Counted from the stretch's first letter, positions 7,875-16,359 are shown. The stretch is 64,000 nucleotides of DNA from Megamonas sp. UBA1796 (GCA_002319795.1 DCFU01000031.1:261453-325452), one strand, 5' to 3'. The notes: generated from the letters alone by a model not told the origin. A program made the numbers and translations.

Positions 7875-9590
7875 GTGAAGTGGATGAATCATTTAAGGAT
7901 AACATACAAGCTGTTGATTTTAACAGTTATTGCAGTTTTTGCCATGGGATCAATTGGGTATACAGGCTATAGCTATCTGCAAAAAGCAAATAATCAAATG
8001 GAAATTATGTATGCGCAAAAGCTCCAGTCTGTAAGACTTATCGGGGACGCCATGGCAGCGATGCGTTCTGTACAGGCACGTGCGCTGCAAAATGTAGTGC
8101 GCACAAAGCCTGAGGAACTGAAAAAAGGTCAGACACAGATAAAAGATAATATAGCGGAATTTGAAGATGCCTGGAATGGATATCAGGCAATAGCCGACGA
8201 CGCGCCTGAGGTTGCAGAAAAAATCGAGATAACGAGCAAATACTGGCTCACGTATAAAAAAGGTATGCAGGAAATTGGTGATCTTGGGACAGATGGGAAA
8301 AAAGCGGAAGCAGCAGTTCTTTACGAAAAGGTAAACCCAGATCTGCAAAAGATACGGGATGCACTTATTGAATTGGAAAAAATGGCACGGGACAATGCGG
8401 AAGAAATCCATCAGCAAAATTCGCAGGATCAAAATGCGGCCATAAGGGATATGCTTGTCAAGATGGTTGTGGCATTCTTTGTTTTGATAGGAAGCTGTAT
8501 ATGGATTGCCAGGGAAATTACGAATCCAATACAAAAAACAATTTTTGCCTGTGGCAGTCTGCGCGACGGAGATTTTCGGGATTTGCCGCGGGAAACACAT
8601 CGAAGAGACGAGTTTGGCCGCATGGTTGATGTACTGGCAGATATGCGCAGCAATTTGAATCAGTTGATGAAGCAGACGTATGGTTCTACAGAACAGATTG
8701 CTGCGGCCTCGGAAGAGCTTACAGCCAGTTCCACACAATCAGCGAAGGTTTCCCAGCAGATTGCCGCATCTGTAGCTGACGCAGCTGACGCTGTTGAAAA
8801 GCAACAGGAGGCAGTAAATGGAAGTACTGTTTCTGTAGGCAAGATAGCTGTATCTGTGAAAGAAATCCAGCAGAAGGCTGATCGGGCAACAGAAAATGCG
8901 ATTTCGGTGAACCTGGAGGCGGAAGCTGGAAATGAAGCCATCGGTGCTTCGGTCGGACAGATGAAACATGTTGAGGAGATTGTAGGTTCGACGGCTCAAG
9001 TAGTGGATAAGCTGGGAGAACGTTCCAAAGAAATAGGACAAATCGTTGATACCATTGCCGGTATTGCCGGACAAACGAACTTGCTTGCTTTGAATGCTGC
9101 GATTGAAGCAGCCCGGGCGGGGGAGCATGGGCGCGGCTTTGCCGTTGTGGCGGATGAAGTACGCAAGCTTGCTGAGCAATCGCAGGCAGCAGCACAGCAG
9201 ATAGCAGAGCTTATAAGTGGTATTCAGGCAGATACAGGCAGTGCGGTCATTTCTATGCAGCAGGGGCGTGCGGCGGTAATGGAAGGCGCTGAGTCTGTGA
9301 CAGGACTGCGCGAAATGTTCAATAAAATCAGCGGCATTATTCGGGAGATTTCATCCCAGGTTCGGGACATGTCTGAGGCTGTAAAAATTGTAGCTTCGGA
9401 TGCGGAACGTATTACAATCGAAGTGAATCGCATCGATGAACATGGCAAACGAGTATCCGGCGAGATGCAGTCCGTTTCAGCAGCTACGGAAGAGCAGTCT
9501 GCTGCTGGTGAAGAAATTGCCTCTGCAAGTGATTCCTTAGCAAAACTGGCGCAGGAATTACAGCTTTCTCTACAGAAATTCAAGTTTTGA
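7875..9590 (+). CDS. Methyl-accepting chemotaxis protein
   Basis: About 571 residues from GTG 7875, which follows a GGGGGG-type ribosome site; ATG 7884 is an alternative. Layout: a transmembrane helix near residues 10-30, a periplasmic helical segment of about 160 residues resembling a four-helix-bundle MCP ligand domain, a second membrane helix near 200-220 (VVAFFVLIGSCIW), a HAMP linker, and a long coiled-coil signalling domain. The signalling tip carries the conserved GQTNLLALNAAIEAARAGE and GFAVVADEVRKLAE hairpin that contacts CheA/CheW. It implies a motile cell. The ligand is unknown. The gene has its own spacing from the redox trio and is followed by the LUD gene. Confidence 0.92.
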   Translation: MKWMNHLRITYKLLILTVIAVFAMGSIGYTGYSYLQKANNQMEIMYAQKLQSVRLIGDAMAAMRSVQARALQNVVRTKPEELKKGQTQIKDNIAEFEDAWNGYQAIADDAPEVAEKIEITSKYWLTYKKGMQEIGDLGTDGKKAEAAVLYEKVNPDLQKIRDALIELEKMARDNAEEIHQQNSQDQNAAIRDMLVKMVVAFFVLIGSCIWIAREITNPIQKTIFACGSLRDGDFRDLPRETHRRDEFGRMVDVLADMRSNLNQLMKQTYGSTEQIAAASEELTASSTQSAKVSQQIAASVADAADAVEKQQEAVNGSTVSVGKIAVSVKEIQQKADRATENAISVNLEAEAGNEAIGASVGQMKHVEEIVGSTAQVVDKLGERSKEIGQIVDTIAGIAGQTNLLALNAAIEAARAGEHGRGFAVVADEVRKLAEQSQAAAQQIAELISGIQADTGSAVISMQQGRAAVMEGAESVTGLREMFNKISGIIREISSQVRDMSEAVKIVASDAERITIEVNRIDEHGKRVSGEMQSVSAATEEQSAAGEEIASASDSLAKLAQELQLSLQKFKF

Positions 9591-9683
9591 TTCATAGGAC
9601 GTTCAATTTCTGTAGGCTGCTGCATTGCATGTCGCAGAGAATTGCATTATCATGGTGGGAGGAAATCTACAGGAGGCGAAAGT

Positions 9684-10289
9684 ATGGATCTGCAAAAGAC
9701 GATAGATGCATTAAAGGGCAAGGGATATGAGGTATCCTGTTTCAGGACAGGTGAGGAGGCAGCGGCCTATATCGACGGAAACGTAGATAAAAAGACGATT
9801 GGTTTCGGAGATTCGGAATCAATGATTTCCATGAAGTTGTATGATTTGCTTTCGAAGCATAATGAGGTATATGATCCGAAGCATCCCAGGATGGGGATGG
9901 ATTTTTATGCGACTGCCCGGCAATGTCTGCTGACAGATGTATTTTTTACCTCAGTCAATGGTTTGGCTGAAACCGGGGAAATGGTCAATATTGATGGAAC
10001 AGGCAACAGGATTGCGGGCTCGCTGTTTGGGCATGAGAAGGTTTATTTCGTTGTGGGCACGAACAAGATCATGCCTACGTTGGAAGAGGCTGTATGGCGC
10101 GCACGTAATGTTGCAGGCCCTATGAACGCCGCACGGCATGGGTATAAGACGCCTTGTGCTTTAAGGCAGGATCACTGCTATGACTGCAAAAGTCCGGACC
10201 GGATTTGTTGCGGGCAGATGATTTATTATCAAAAGATGCGATTTATGGAAATGGAAGTCGTGTTGGTACAGGAATCGCTTGGCTTTTGA
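9684..10289 (+). CDS. LUD-domain protein (LutC/DUF162-like), stand-alone
   Basis: A 201-residue protein starting at ATG 9684 behind AGGAGG (9671-9676). It has the LUD fold seen in LutC of the lactate utilisation complex: KKTIGFGDSES near the N-terminus, a central DVFFTSVNGLAETGEMVNIDG stretch and FVVGTNKI. The C-terminal part has a cysteine cluster (HCYDCKSPDRICC) typical of the short stand-alone LUD family and suited to metal binding. No LutA or LutB gene is nearby, so a role in lactate oxidation is only a guess. It ends in a terminator shared with the convergent diguanylate cyclase gene. Confidence 0.85.
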   Translation: MDLQKTIDALKGKGYEVSCFRTGEEAAAYIDGNVDKKTIGFGDSESMISMKLYDLLSKHNEVYDPKHPRMGMDFYATARQCLLTDVFFTSVNGLAETGEMVNIDGTGNRIAGSLFGHEKVYFVVGTNKIMPTLEEAVWRARNVAGPMNAARHGYKTPCALRQDHCYDCKSPDRICCGQMIYYQKMRFMEMEVVLVQESLGF

Positions 10290-10314
10290 GTACATGGCAG
10301 GTTATACGCAATAC

Positions 10315-10346
10315 AAAAACAGCCATCCTGCCAGATGGCTGTTTTT
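10315..10346. terminator. Bidirectional terminator between LUD and GGDEF genes
   Basis: AAAAACAGCCATC pairs with GATGGCTGTTTTT around a 6-base loop. A-runs and T-runs on both sides allow termination of both convergent genes. Confidence 0.9.
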
Positions 10347-10385
10347 GTCATATTCTATATAAGAATGCCTTTTGTTGGAATGGAA

Positions 10386-11513
10386 TTATCTTTTTTTTGC
10401 GGCATAAAGTTTTTTATCGGCAGCAGCGATGAACTCCTGTATGGTCATATGTGGATTGTCGTATTCTGCGCAGCCGATGCTGAGTGAGAGCTGATACTTT
10501 GTTTTTGCTGCTGCATTTGTTTGCAGCAGCAGATCCTTTATGGAATCCTGCAGTTGTTCGACCTCGGACGGATCCGTGCATTCATACAGGATGATGAATT
10601 CATCACCGCCATAACGGGCGACAAAGCAGTTACGCATATTGCAGGCCTGTTTAAGGAGATCGGAAATCCGGAGCAGTGCATGGTCTCCTTCGATATGGCC
10701 ATAGGTATCGTTGATGGTTTTAAAACTGTCCAGATCAAGCATCATAAGAAACAACCTGTTTTTTTTGCATAGAGATAATAGTTTTCCTGACAGATATTTA
10801 TTAAGTTGATAACGATTATTCAGCTTTGTTAATGGATCCAGAGAAATCTCACGTTCCTGGAAAGTTGCGAAGATGTAAAAGATAGAAAGTGTTATTCCTA
10901 CACAGATGGTTGGCAGGCCATAGATACTGAATTGGATCAGGCCACCTAACAGGGGAAGTATGACGAAGGAGCCCAGGGTAAAAAACTCCTGCCGTTTTAC
11001 GTAATTTTTTTCTCGTAAGGCCTGTAGGATAGCTCGGTAGGCGGCAAATAGGATATAGCCATAGGAAACCATATACTGCAGTATGTAACAGGAGCCGTGA
11101 CGGTATATGTTTTCGGTATCGATGTAGAAGAGAAGGCCAAAGGAATTCGAGAGCACGGCAAGCATGGTTATTATAAGCAAGGGAAGTGCGTAGCAAAGCT
11201 GCCGGACGATGTTTTCGGAGTTTGCAGGATGGATGATACAATCTGTATATAAGAACCACGTATAGGATAAGAAACAGTTTTGTATGAAGCATACGGTAGT
11301 AATGAATGCATTCAGCGGACGCAGGGACGGGGCACTGCCGTTAATGAGCACCCAGAAAAAATCAAGAATACAATATAAGACCGCATTCCAAAGAACCTGG
11401 GAAAAAAGGCGCTTATCATTAATTATCCCGGTACGGTTATGTTGCTTGACTAAAATAAAAGATAAAATCAATATGCAGGTGAGGTTGATTTCAATATATA
11501 AGAGCAGCTCCAT
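10386..11513 (-). CDS. Membrane-anchored diguanylate cyclase (GGDEF)
   Basis: 375 residues. The first ~210 hold about six hydrophobic helices with no recognisable ligand domain; the rest is a GGDEF domain with the signature YGGDEF and the DLDSFKTINDTYGH segment that binds metal and GTP. It should make cyclic di-GMP at the inner membrane. The product-inhibition I-site (RxxD nine to six positions before GGDEF) is absent: those positions are Met and Cys. No EAL domain is attached. ATG at 11513 is preceded by AAAGGAAC. The gene stands alone, convergent with the LUD gene. Confidence 0.9.
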   Translation of the reverse strand: MELLLYIEINLTCILILSFILVKQHNRTGIINDKRLFSQVLWNAVLYCILDFFWVLINGSAPSLRPLNAFITTVCFIQNCFLSYTWFLYTDCIIHPANSENIVRQLCYALPLLIITMLAVLSNSFGLLFYIDTENIYRHGSCYILQYMVSYGYILFAAYRAILQALREKNYVKRQEFFTLGSFVILPLLGGLIQFSIYGLPTICVGITLSIFYIFATFQEREISLDPLTKLNNRYQLNKYLSGKLLSLCKKNRLFLMMLDLDSFKTINDTYGHIEGDHALLRISDLLKQACNMRNCFVARYGGDEFIILYECTDPSEVEQLQDSIKDLLLQTNAAAKTKYQLSLSIGCAEYDNPHMTIQEFIAAADKKLYAAKKR

Positions 11514-11825
11514 GCTTTAAGTTCCTTTCATTCGCTGGGTGTAGGAATTTTTATATGTTTGTGAGTTGCTTTCATTATACAATATTTTTCTTTGTGGCTA
11601 CAGAACATTGACAAAAAATGTTATAAATATTTTGGATATATAATGCCAGAAAAACCGTTCTGGCTGTAGCGATAAAAATGGCTGTTTAGTTTTTCTGCCG
11701 GATGCCTTATAATAGTATAAAATATACTTGCTGTAGATATGATTTTGCCATGCATGGAGTTTGCGGCTGCAGCCATGACGGATATGCGCTGCCTGTGGCT
11801 GTGTGCTGGATAGGGAGGCAGAAAT
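11514..11825. other. Intergenic region between divergent GGDEF and carbonic anhydrase genes
   Basis: 312 bases without a gene. A likely promoter for the carbonic anhydrase gene is TTTAGT (11685-11690), a 17-base spacer and TATAAT (11708-11713). A short GCCAGAA/TTCTGGC inverted repeat lies near 11644-11662. Nothing else was recognised. Confidence 0.55.
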
Positions 11826-12407
11826 ATGGAACTTTTAAAATGTCTGTTGGAGTCGAATAAGAAATTTTGCGCAAATCCGCCGGTGGACTACGCACGGGAA
11901 GATGTGACAGAAGGAAAATTTCCCAAACGTAAGCTGGCAATTGTGACCTGTATGGATACGCGACTCGTGGACTTTTTGGAACCAGCGTTGGGCATGGGGC
12001 GGGGGGACGCGAAGGTCATTAAGAATGCTGGCAATTGTGTTACCGGTGTTTTTGATAATACGATTCGCAGTCTGCTTATTTGTATTTTTGAGTTGGATGT
12101 CCGGGAAATACTTGTTGTTGGTCATTACGAGTGTGGCATGGAGCATACGTGCGCAAACGGGTTGATTGACAAAATGCTGCTACGCGGTGTCGCTCCGGAG
12201 GCTGTTGCTATGGTGCAGCAGGAGCTTGCAATGTGGGTCGATTCTTTCCATGATGCAGAGCAGAATATGCGTGAAACCGTGGAAAAAATCCGGAGCAATC
12301 CACTCATTCCGAGAGATATACCTGTACATGGATTGATGTTTCATCCTCGCAGCGGCTTGGCTGATAAAATTATCGATGGCTATGCATATTGCCCGGATAA
12401 GGTATGA
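11826..12407 (+). CDS. Beta-class carbonic anhydrase
   Basis: A 193-residue protein with the beta-carbonic-anhydrase zinc set: Cys42-x-Asp44-x-Arg46 in TCMDTR, and His100-x-x-Cys103 in VGHYECGM. KNAGN (67-71) is the usual active-site loop. It interconverts CO2 and bicarbonate in the cytoplasm, which supports carboxylations in an anaerobe. Length and motif spacing match the short Cab-type bacterial branch. ATG 11826 follows an AGGGAGG-like site. It appears to be a single-gene unit. Confidence 0.93.
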   Translation: MELLKCLLESNKKFCANPPVDYAREDVTEGKFPKRKLAIVTCMDTRLVDFLEPALGMGRGDAKVIKNAGNCVTGVFDNTIRSLLICIFELDVREILVVGHYECGMEHTCANGLIDKMLLRGVAPEAVAMVQQELAMWVDSFHDAEQNMRETVEKIRSNPLIPRDIPVHGLMFHPRSGLADKIIDGYAYCPDKV

Positions 12408-12463
12408 CTGCTCTGCTGTGGCAACACAGGCTTTAAGACAGATAAAGTTCAAAGACTATGCTG

Positions 12464-12489
12464 TATTCAATATACATATGCATTGAATA
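12464..12489. repeat. Palindrome upstream of the OtnK-like gene (operator candidate)
   Basis: TATTCAAT (12464-12471) and ATTGAATA (12482-12489) form a perfect 8-bp inverted repeat around a 10-base centre, 60 bases before the next start codon. No T-run follows, so an operator is more likely than a terminator. Confidence 0.45.
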
Positions 12490-12549
12490 TTCTGCCTTAT
12501 TGATTATTCCACCAATTTGTCCTATGATTTATATAGGATGGTGAGAATA

Positions 12550-13821
12550 ATGGAACAGGAAAAGGGTTTGATCATTGGTTGTATTGCGGATGAGTTTAAT
12601 GGCTCGATGGAAGCGGCGGCAGGTTTGCATGAGGCTGGTCTGTGTACTGCTTTGGTGCACAACGTACCCAAAGCACCTTTAGGCCCAGGCTATGAGGCGA
12701 TTGTGACAGCCCTGGATCTGCGGGGAATCGCGCCGAGCGAGGCGGTGCAAAAAAGCCTTGCATCCTTGCAGTGGCTGCGTCAACAGGGAGCACAGCACAT
12801 TTACATTCAGTGTGGATCGACGGTTCCAGCCATACGTGCAGGTAATATTCCCCTGCTTATTGATGCAATATTAGAGGCAATGGAGGAAACCTGTACGATT
12901 TTTTGCCCGGCTATGCCGGAAAAGGGCAGGTACGTGCGTAATGGAGTGCTTTCCCTTGAGGAGCCACTGGGGCAGGAAGGGCAGGAGGGGAAGGAGAAAC
13001 CACCTGCCGATACGACAGACCTCGATAGGCTGCTTACCTCGCAGGGAAAATATGACTGTATGAAGCTGCCACAGGAATTTATGGAAAGAGCTTCTGCGGC
13101 GGAAGTTCGTAAAAAAATCAGGAGATTTGCTGCTGAAAATGAACGATTCTATATCGTGCCAGATTATAGTGAAGAGGCACAGGCAGGAAAAATAGCAGAA
13201 CTTTTTGCTGCCGGGAGGCTTCTTGCGGGCAGTTCGAGTCTGTTGCCTGCACTGGGGCGTCATTATAAAAATGGACATGCGTGCAAGCTTCGTTATGTAA
13301 CGGGTACAACAGGGAAGGGCATCGTTTTTGTCGGGAGCTGTGCACCGGTGGTGATGGAGCAAATCATTGCCTTCAGGAATGCTTATGGCAGCGATAACTG
13401 CTATAAACTCAAGCCGATGCAACTTATCAGTGGGGAACAAAGTATAGAGTCGATATGTGACTGGATCCGGGCGGCAGGGCCAGAGGTACTCATTTATAGT
13501 TCTGAACCGTTGGAAGCTGTACAGGAAAATCAACGTGTTGGCAATGAGAAAATGTTCGGGCTTTTTGAGAAAACTATGTCGGAGTTGGCCTTGCGTGCGG
13601 TGCAGGCCGGCTTTACCCGTCTCGTTATAGCCGGTGATGAAACGGCAGCTGCTATACTGCCGGCATTGGGCTATGCAACCTTTGACATCAGCGGCAGCGT
13701 CATAGCGGGTGTGCCGGTGCTTACACCTTTGCTGGCATCACAGCTGCGGATTGTATTGAAGTATGGCAGCCAGGGAGGTTTGGAGTTTTTTTCTCAGGCG
13801 CTGCATCATATAAAGGTATAG
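12550..13821 (+). CDS. Divergent four-carbon-acid-sugar-kinase-like protein (DUF1537/OtnK family)
   Basis: About 423 residues from ATG 12550, behind a GGTGAG site; the upstream in-frame start at 12517 has none. The two-domain layout of OtnK/DtnK kinases is seen. An N-terminal substrate domain starts GCIADEFNGSMEAA (usual form ADDFTGA). A C-terminal nucleotide domain contains AGDETAAAILPALG, GVPVL and KYGSQGG (usual form KSGxFG). The family's central K-x-C-S-T-x-D/R motif is reduced to IQCGSTVPAIRAGN; only the trailing GN is kept. Classical members phosphorylate 3-oxo-tetronates. The changes in both active-site loops suggest a different substrate or loss of kinase activity. An acidic/proline-rich insert sits near residues 140-160. 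No partner dehydrogenase or aldolase is adjacent. Confidence 0.7.
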   Translation: MEQEKGLIIGCIADEFNGSMEAAAGLHEAGLCTALVHNVPKAPLGPGYEAIVTALDLRGIAPSEAVQKSLASLQWLRQQGAQHIYIQCGSTVPAIRAGNIPLLIDAILEAMEETCTIFCPAMPEKGRYVRNGVLSLEEPLGQEGQEGKEKPPADTTDLDRLLTSQGKYDCMKLPQEFMERASAAEVRKKIRRFAAENERFYIVPDYSEEAQAGKIAELFAAGRLLAGSSSLLPALGRHYKNGHACKLRYVTGTTGKGIVFVGSCAPVVMEQIIAFRNAYGSDNCYKLKPMQLISGEQSIESICDWIRAAGPEVLIYSSEPLEAVQENQRVGNEKMFGLFEKTMSELALRAVQAGFTRLVIAGDETAAAILPALGYATFDISGSVIAGVPVLTPLLASQLRIVLKYGSQGGLEFFSQALHHIKV

Positions 13822-13891
13822 GCAGGCGGAGTACTGTCTTATATGTGGAAATTGCAGAGGGTGGAAAGGCCCCTTCCAGCTGCGGGGTATC

Positions 13892-13920
13892 TTGCAAAAG
13901 CCAGGCTTCTTCGCTACAAT
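13892..13920 (+). promoter_or_regulatory. Sigma-A-type promoter before the small ORFs
   Basis: TTGCAA, a 17-base spacer and TACAAT, 37 bases before the TTG start at 13957. Confidence 0.5.
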
Positions 13921-13956
13921 AGAGAGTAAAAGAAAAATTTTATAAGGGCGGTAGTT

Positions 13957-14115
13957 TTGTTGGAAATTATAAGGTTTGGTATCACTGATCAGCAGCCTGC
14001 AGTGTGGCTGGAGCGTGTTGCGCAGGCTGCGGCAGGGCATGAGCCTCCAGAACGGAAAAACTATATGGGACATTGGGGAATTTTCGGTATGTGGCGGTGC
14101 AGTCATGAGTCTTGA
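13957..14115 (+). CDS. Small unknown protein, 52 residues
   Basis: From TTG 13957 (or TTG 13960), behind an AAGGGCGG ribosome site, to TGA 14113-14115. The sequence starts MLEIIRFGITDQQ and ends in a Trp/Gly-rich segment (GHWGIFGMW) then RCSHES. A promoter lies upstream, and its end overlaps the next small ORF by 11 bases, as in coupled genes. I recognise no family; it could be a cytoplasmic or peripheral small protein. Confidence 0.5.
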   Translation: MLEIIRFGITDQQPAVWLERVAQAAAGHEPPERKNYMGHWGIFGMWRCSHES

Positions 14116-14251
14116 ACCGGAAGTGCGTAAGAAATTGCAAAAGCAGATTGATGAGCTCAGACGCCGTATGCAGTACGATGCAAATGACCTTGATTATGAA
14201 ACACATCTCCATCAGGTAAGGGACTTGCAGCGTATACTCGACAAAACGTGA
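14105..14251 (+). CDS. Small helical protein, 48 residues, weakly Spo0E-like
   Basis: ATG 14105 lies inside the end of the previous small ORF, with GCGGTG upstream. The product is charged and helical: KKLQKQIDELRRRMQYDAND, then a second helix HQVRDLQRILDK. The two-helix layout and the IDELRRRM segment recall Spo0E-type aspartyl-phosphate phosphatases. However, the diagnostic SQxLD motif is replaced by HQVRDL, so that identity is doubtful. It may simply be a small coiled-coil protein. Confidence 0.55.
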   Translation: MSLEPEVRKKLQKQIDELRRRMQYDANDLDYETHLHQVRDLQRILDKT

Positions 14252-14378
14252 GTAAGCTGCAGGCTTGCTTTATTCAGAAAAATCATGTAAACTGGAAATA
14301 GTTTGTAATTTTCTTGCGACTTTCAGGAAAAATACAGCAAATTGTGCTATGTTATTATGCATAAAGGGGTGAAGTGTA

Positions 14379-14663
14379 TTGTCGCAAAGAATGACTATGC
14401 AGGAAATTCTGAAGGATTACGGCGTACCGCAGATCAAGCTTGATGTCCATGCTACACGCAGTGAGTGTCTGAAACTCAGGGAAAAACTTATTGCAATCCG
14501 GGATGTGAGCCAGGCAAAGGAACAAGGCTATCTCGACATTGATTGCAAGCTATATATTGATGTGGATGATATTGACCGTTATTTAGCAGGAGAATTGGAT
14601 ACTTTGGGAGAGATTTATGCTTTCCCGGAAGATATCAAGGCATATCGGGAGGAAGAAAAATGA
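14379..14663 (+). CDS. Hypothetical acidic protein, 94 residues
   Basis: Starts at TTG 14379, 6 bases after AAAGGGGTGA. The product is acidic and mixed alpha/beta with no signal or membrane segment. Segments such as LDIDCKLYIDVDDIDRYL look like an edge-rich small domain. It overlaps the next gene by four bases (14660-14663), so the two are coupled. I do not recognise the family. Confidence 0.65.
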   Translation: MSQRMTMQEILKDYGVPQIKLDVHATRSECLKLREKLIAIRDVSQAKEQGYLDIDCKLYIDVDDIDRYLAGELDTLGEIYAFPEDIKAYREEEK

Positions 14664-15331
14664 AATTGAGAAAAACAGCAGTTGCGCTTATGATAGGAGC
14701 TTTTGTGGCTGTGTCGGCCATGCCGGCTGTCTATACTTTGCCGACGACGTCCGTGGCTTTTGCGGCGCGTGGCGGCGCACGTATTTCGGCACCAAAGGCT
14801 GCACCGGCGGCACCAAAAGCGGCACCTTCGGCACAGCCTTCAAACCCTGGGCAGAATAGCTATGCACCATCCAAGGATGCGAAATCGCTTTCGAGTTCTG
14901 CACCAGCGGCTAATGCCAAGGCGAATGCGGCTGCTGCAACGAAAAGCAGTACGCCCTGGGGCGGCATTATGCGGAGTGTCGGATTGTTTGCGGGCGGGAT
15001 GCTTTTAGGAGGCCTTCTGAGCAATCTTTTTGGTATGGGGGGGACCGGTTTCATGTCCGAGGTTCTGGGGCTGATTATGAACCTTGTGATTTTGGGTGCA
15101 GTTGTTATGCTTGCCCGGATGCTCTGGACTAAGTTCAAAAATCGTTCGCGCCGTCCAGAGGAGAATGTCTATCGTCACAACTATAGCGCACCCGTACATG
15201 AAACACGTAATGAGCGTACTATGATTGATGTGACACCGCCAAAGCAGGAAAGAAAAATGGAGGATATCATACCGCCACAGGATGGAGGATATGATCCTAA
15301 AAGTATGGCAGATCGATATCGCAGCAGGTAA
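14660..15331 (+). CDS. Exported Ala/Pro-rich membrane protein, resembles N-terminal part of bacterial Tim44-like proteins
   Basis: 223 residues. An N-terminal signal peptide (KLRKTAVALMIGAFVAVSA) ends near AFAARGG. A low-complexity stretch of about 70 residues follows, made of Ala/Pro/Ser with repeats such as SAPKAAPAAPKAAP. Then come two hydrophobic segments: a Gly-rich one (LFAGGMLLGGLLSNLFGMGG) and LIMNLVILGAVVMLARML. A charged tail with prolines closes the protein. This order (signal, low-complexity, Gly-rich helix, helix, basic tail) is that of bacterial Tim44-like proteins, but the Tim44 domain itself is missing. Function unknown; an inner-membrane location is likely. Confidence 0.65.
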   Translation: MKLRKTAVALMIGAFVAVSAMPAVYTLPTTSVAFAARGGARISAPKAAPAAPKAAPSAQPSNPGQNSYAPSKDAKSLSSSAPAANAKANAAAATKSSTPWGGIMRSVGLFAGGMLLGGLLSNLFGMGGTGFMSEVLGLIMNLVILGAVVMLARMLWTKFKNRSRRPEENVYRHNYSAPVHETRNERTMIDVTPPKQERKMEDIIPPQDGGYDPKSMADRYRSR

Positions 15332-15345
15332 AGGAGCGTCTTACC

Positions 15346-16002
15346 ATGGTAAAGAAAACTACGCTGGCTACAGTGGATTATCTTGTTGAACGCTACAGTG
15401 CGCTGGCTGTATGTAAGCCTGAGCTTGTGCGTGCAGTTGAGACTATTTGTGAGAGCTATCGTATGAAGCATAAACTTGTTATTTGCGGGAATGGCGGCAG
15501 TGCTTCAGATGCAGAACATATTGTAGGTGAACTCATGAAGGGATTTTTGCTGCCGCGCCGGCTGCCAGAATCTATGCAGGAACGCATGAAGAAAATATGT
15601 CCGGCAGAAGCGGATTATTTCATGGAAAATCTCCAGGGAACCTTGCCAGCAATTTCACTTGTGAGTGAAGCCGGGCTCAATACGGCATTTGCCAATGACC
15701 AGGCAGCGGATCTTTCCTTTGCCCAGCAGGTGCTGGGTATGGGAGATGCAGGCGATGTTCTGCTGGGAATCAGCACCTCAGGAAATTCGGCGAATGTCGT
15801 CTATGCAGTGCAGATGGCCAAGGTCAAGGGCATGAAGACGATTGCACTTACAGGAGAGACGGGCGGCAAGCTGAAGGGACTCGTTGATATATGCATTTGT
15901 GCACCGAGTCCGGTTACCTATCATATTCAGGAGTACCATCTGCCGATTTATCACATGCTCTGCATTGCGGCGGAAAATGAGTTTTTCGGCGAAGAGGAAT
16001 AA
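15346..16002 (+). CDS. gmhA: SIS-domain phosphosugar isomerase, GmhA-like
   Basis: 218 residues with a single SIS fold. The phosphosugar-binding segments GNGGSASDAEHIVGEL (~48-63) and ISTSGNSANVVYA (~143-155) match sedoheptulose-7-phosphate isomerase (GmhA), and EYHLPIYHMLC near the C-terminus fits its active-site His/Glu region. GmhA makes D-glycero-D-manno-heptose-7-phosphate for the LPS inner core, which would agree with a diderm envelope. An insertion of about 30 residues (ESMQERMKKICPAEADYFME) is longer than in E. coli GmhA, so another phosphosugar is possible. AAAGGAG precedes ATG 15346. Two terminators follow. Confidence 0.75.
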   Translation: MVKKTTLATVDYLVERYSALAVCKPELVRAVETICESYRMKHKLVICGNGGSASDAEHIVGELMKGFLLPRRLPESMQERMKKICPAEADYFMENLQGTLPAISLVSEAGLNTAFANDQAADLSFAQQVLGMGDAGDVLLGISTSGNSANVVYAVQMAKVKGMKTIALTGETGGKLKGLVDICICAPSPVTYHIQEYHLPIYHMLCIAAENEFFGEEE

Positions 16003-16009
16003 AGAAACG

Positions 16010-16044
16010 ACAAGCGTGCTGTTTTTAGGTACGCTTGTTTTTTT
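16010..16044 (+). terminator. First terminator after the SIS gene
   Basis: ACAAGCGT and ACGCTTGT form an 8-bp stem followed by a T-run. Confidence 0.85.
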
Positions 16045-16055
16045 ATTATAAGGAA

Positions 16056-16094
16056 AAGCTGCTGGCAATAGAATTGTCGGCAGCTTATTTTTTT
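16056..16094 (+). terminator. Second terminator after the SIS gene
   Basis: A 14-bp stem (16056-16069 with 16073-16086, two G-T pairs) with a tight loop and then seven T. The rest of 16095-16318 is AT-rich and shows nothing else. Confidence 0.85.
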
Positions 16095-16318
16095 GTAAAT
16101 ACATAGGGTGGTTCTTTAAGCCTGCTTAATGCATAGATAGATCTTTTACACATATTGTTGCGTTGAGAGGGCAGACTTTCTGTATAAGAGGATTTTTTAA
16201 TGAAATTGTAGCCTGAACTACATTTTTATATCATTTTGTATTTTATAATAACAAAGTATCGTATATATGATGTGTAAAAAAGTAAACTATTCATGAGGTG
16301 AATTTCTTTTTTGATTTA

Positions 16319-16327
16319 TGCTATAAT
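16319..16327 (+). promoter_or_regulatory. Extended -10 promoter of the Crp/Fnr gene
   Basis: TGCTATAAT is an extended -10 box, 33 bases before the ATG. No good -35 box is seen, as expected for this promoter class or for an activated promoter. Confidence 0.5.
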
Positions 16328-16359
16328 CCATTCAGCAATGATAATAAGGAGTGCTGTAT

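Noticed and set aside
13018..13060. Frameshift or pseudogene suspicion in the OtnK-like gene
   Set aside because: The frame is intact from start to stop and both domain halves are present in order; divergence, not decay, explains the odd motifs.
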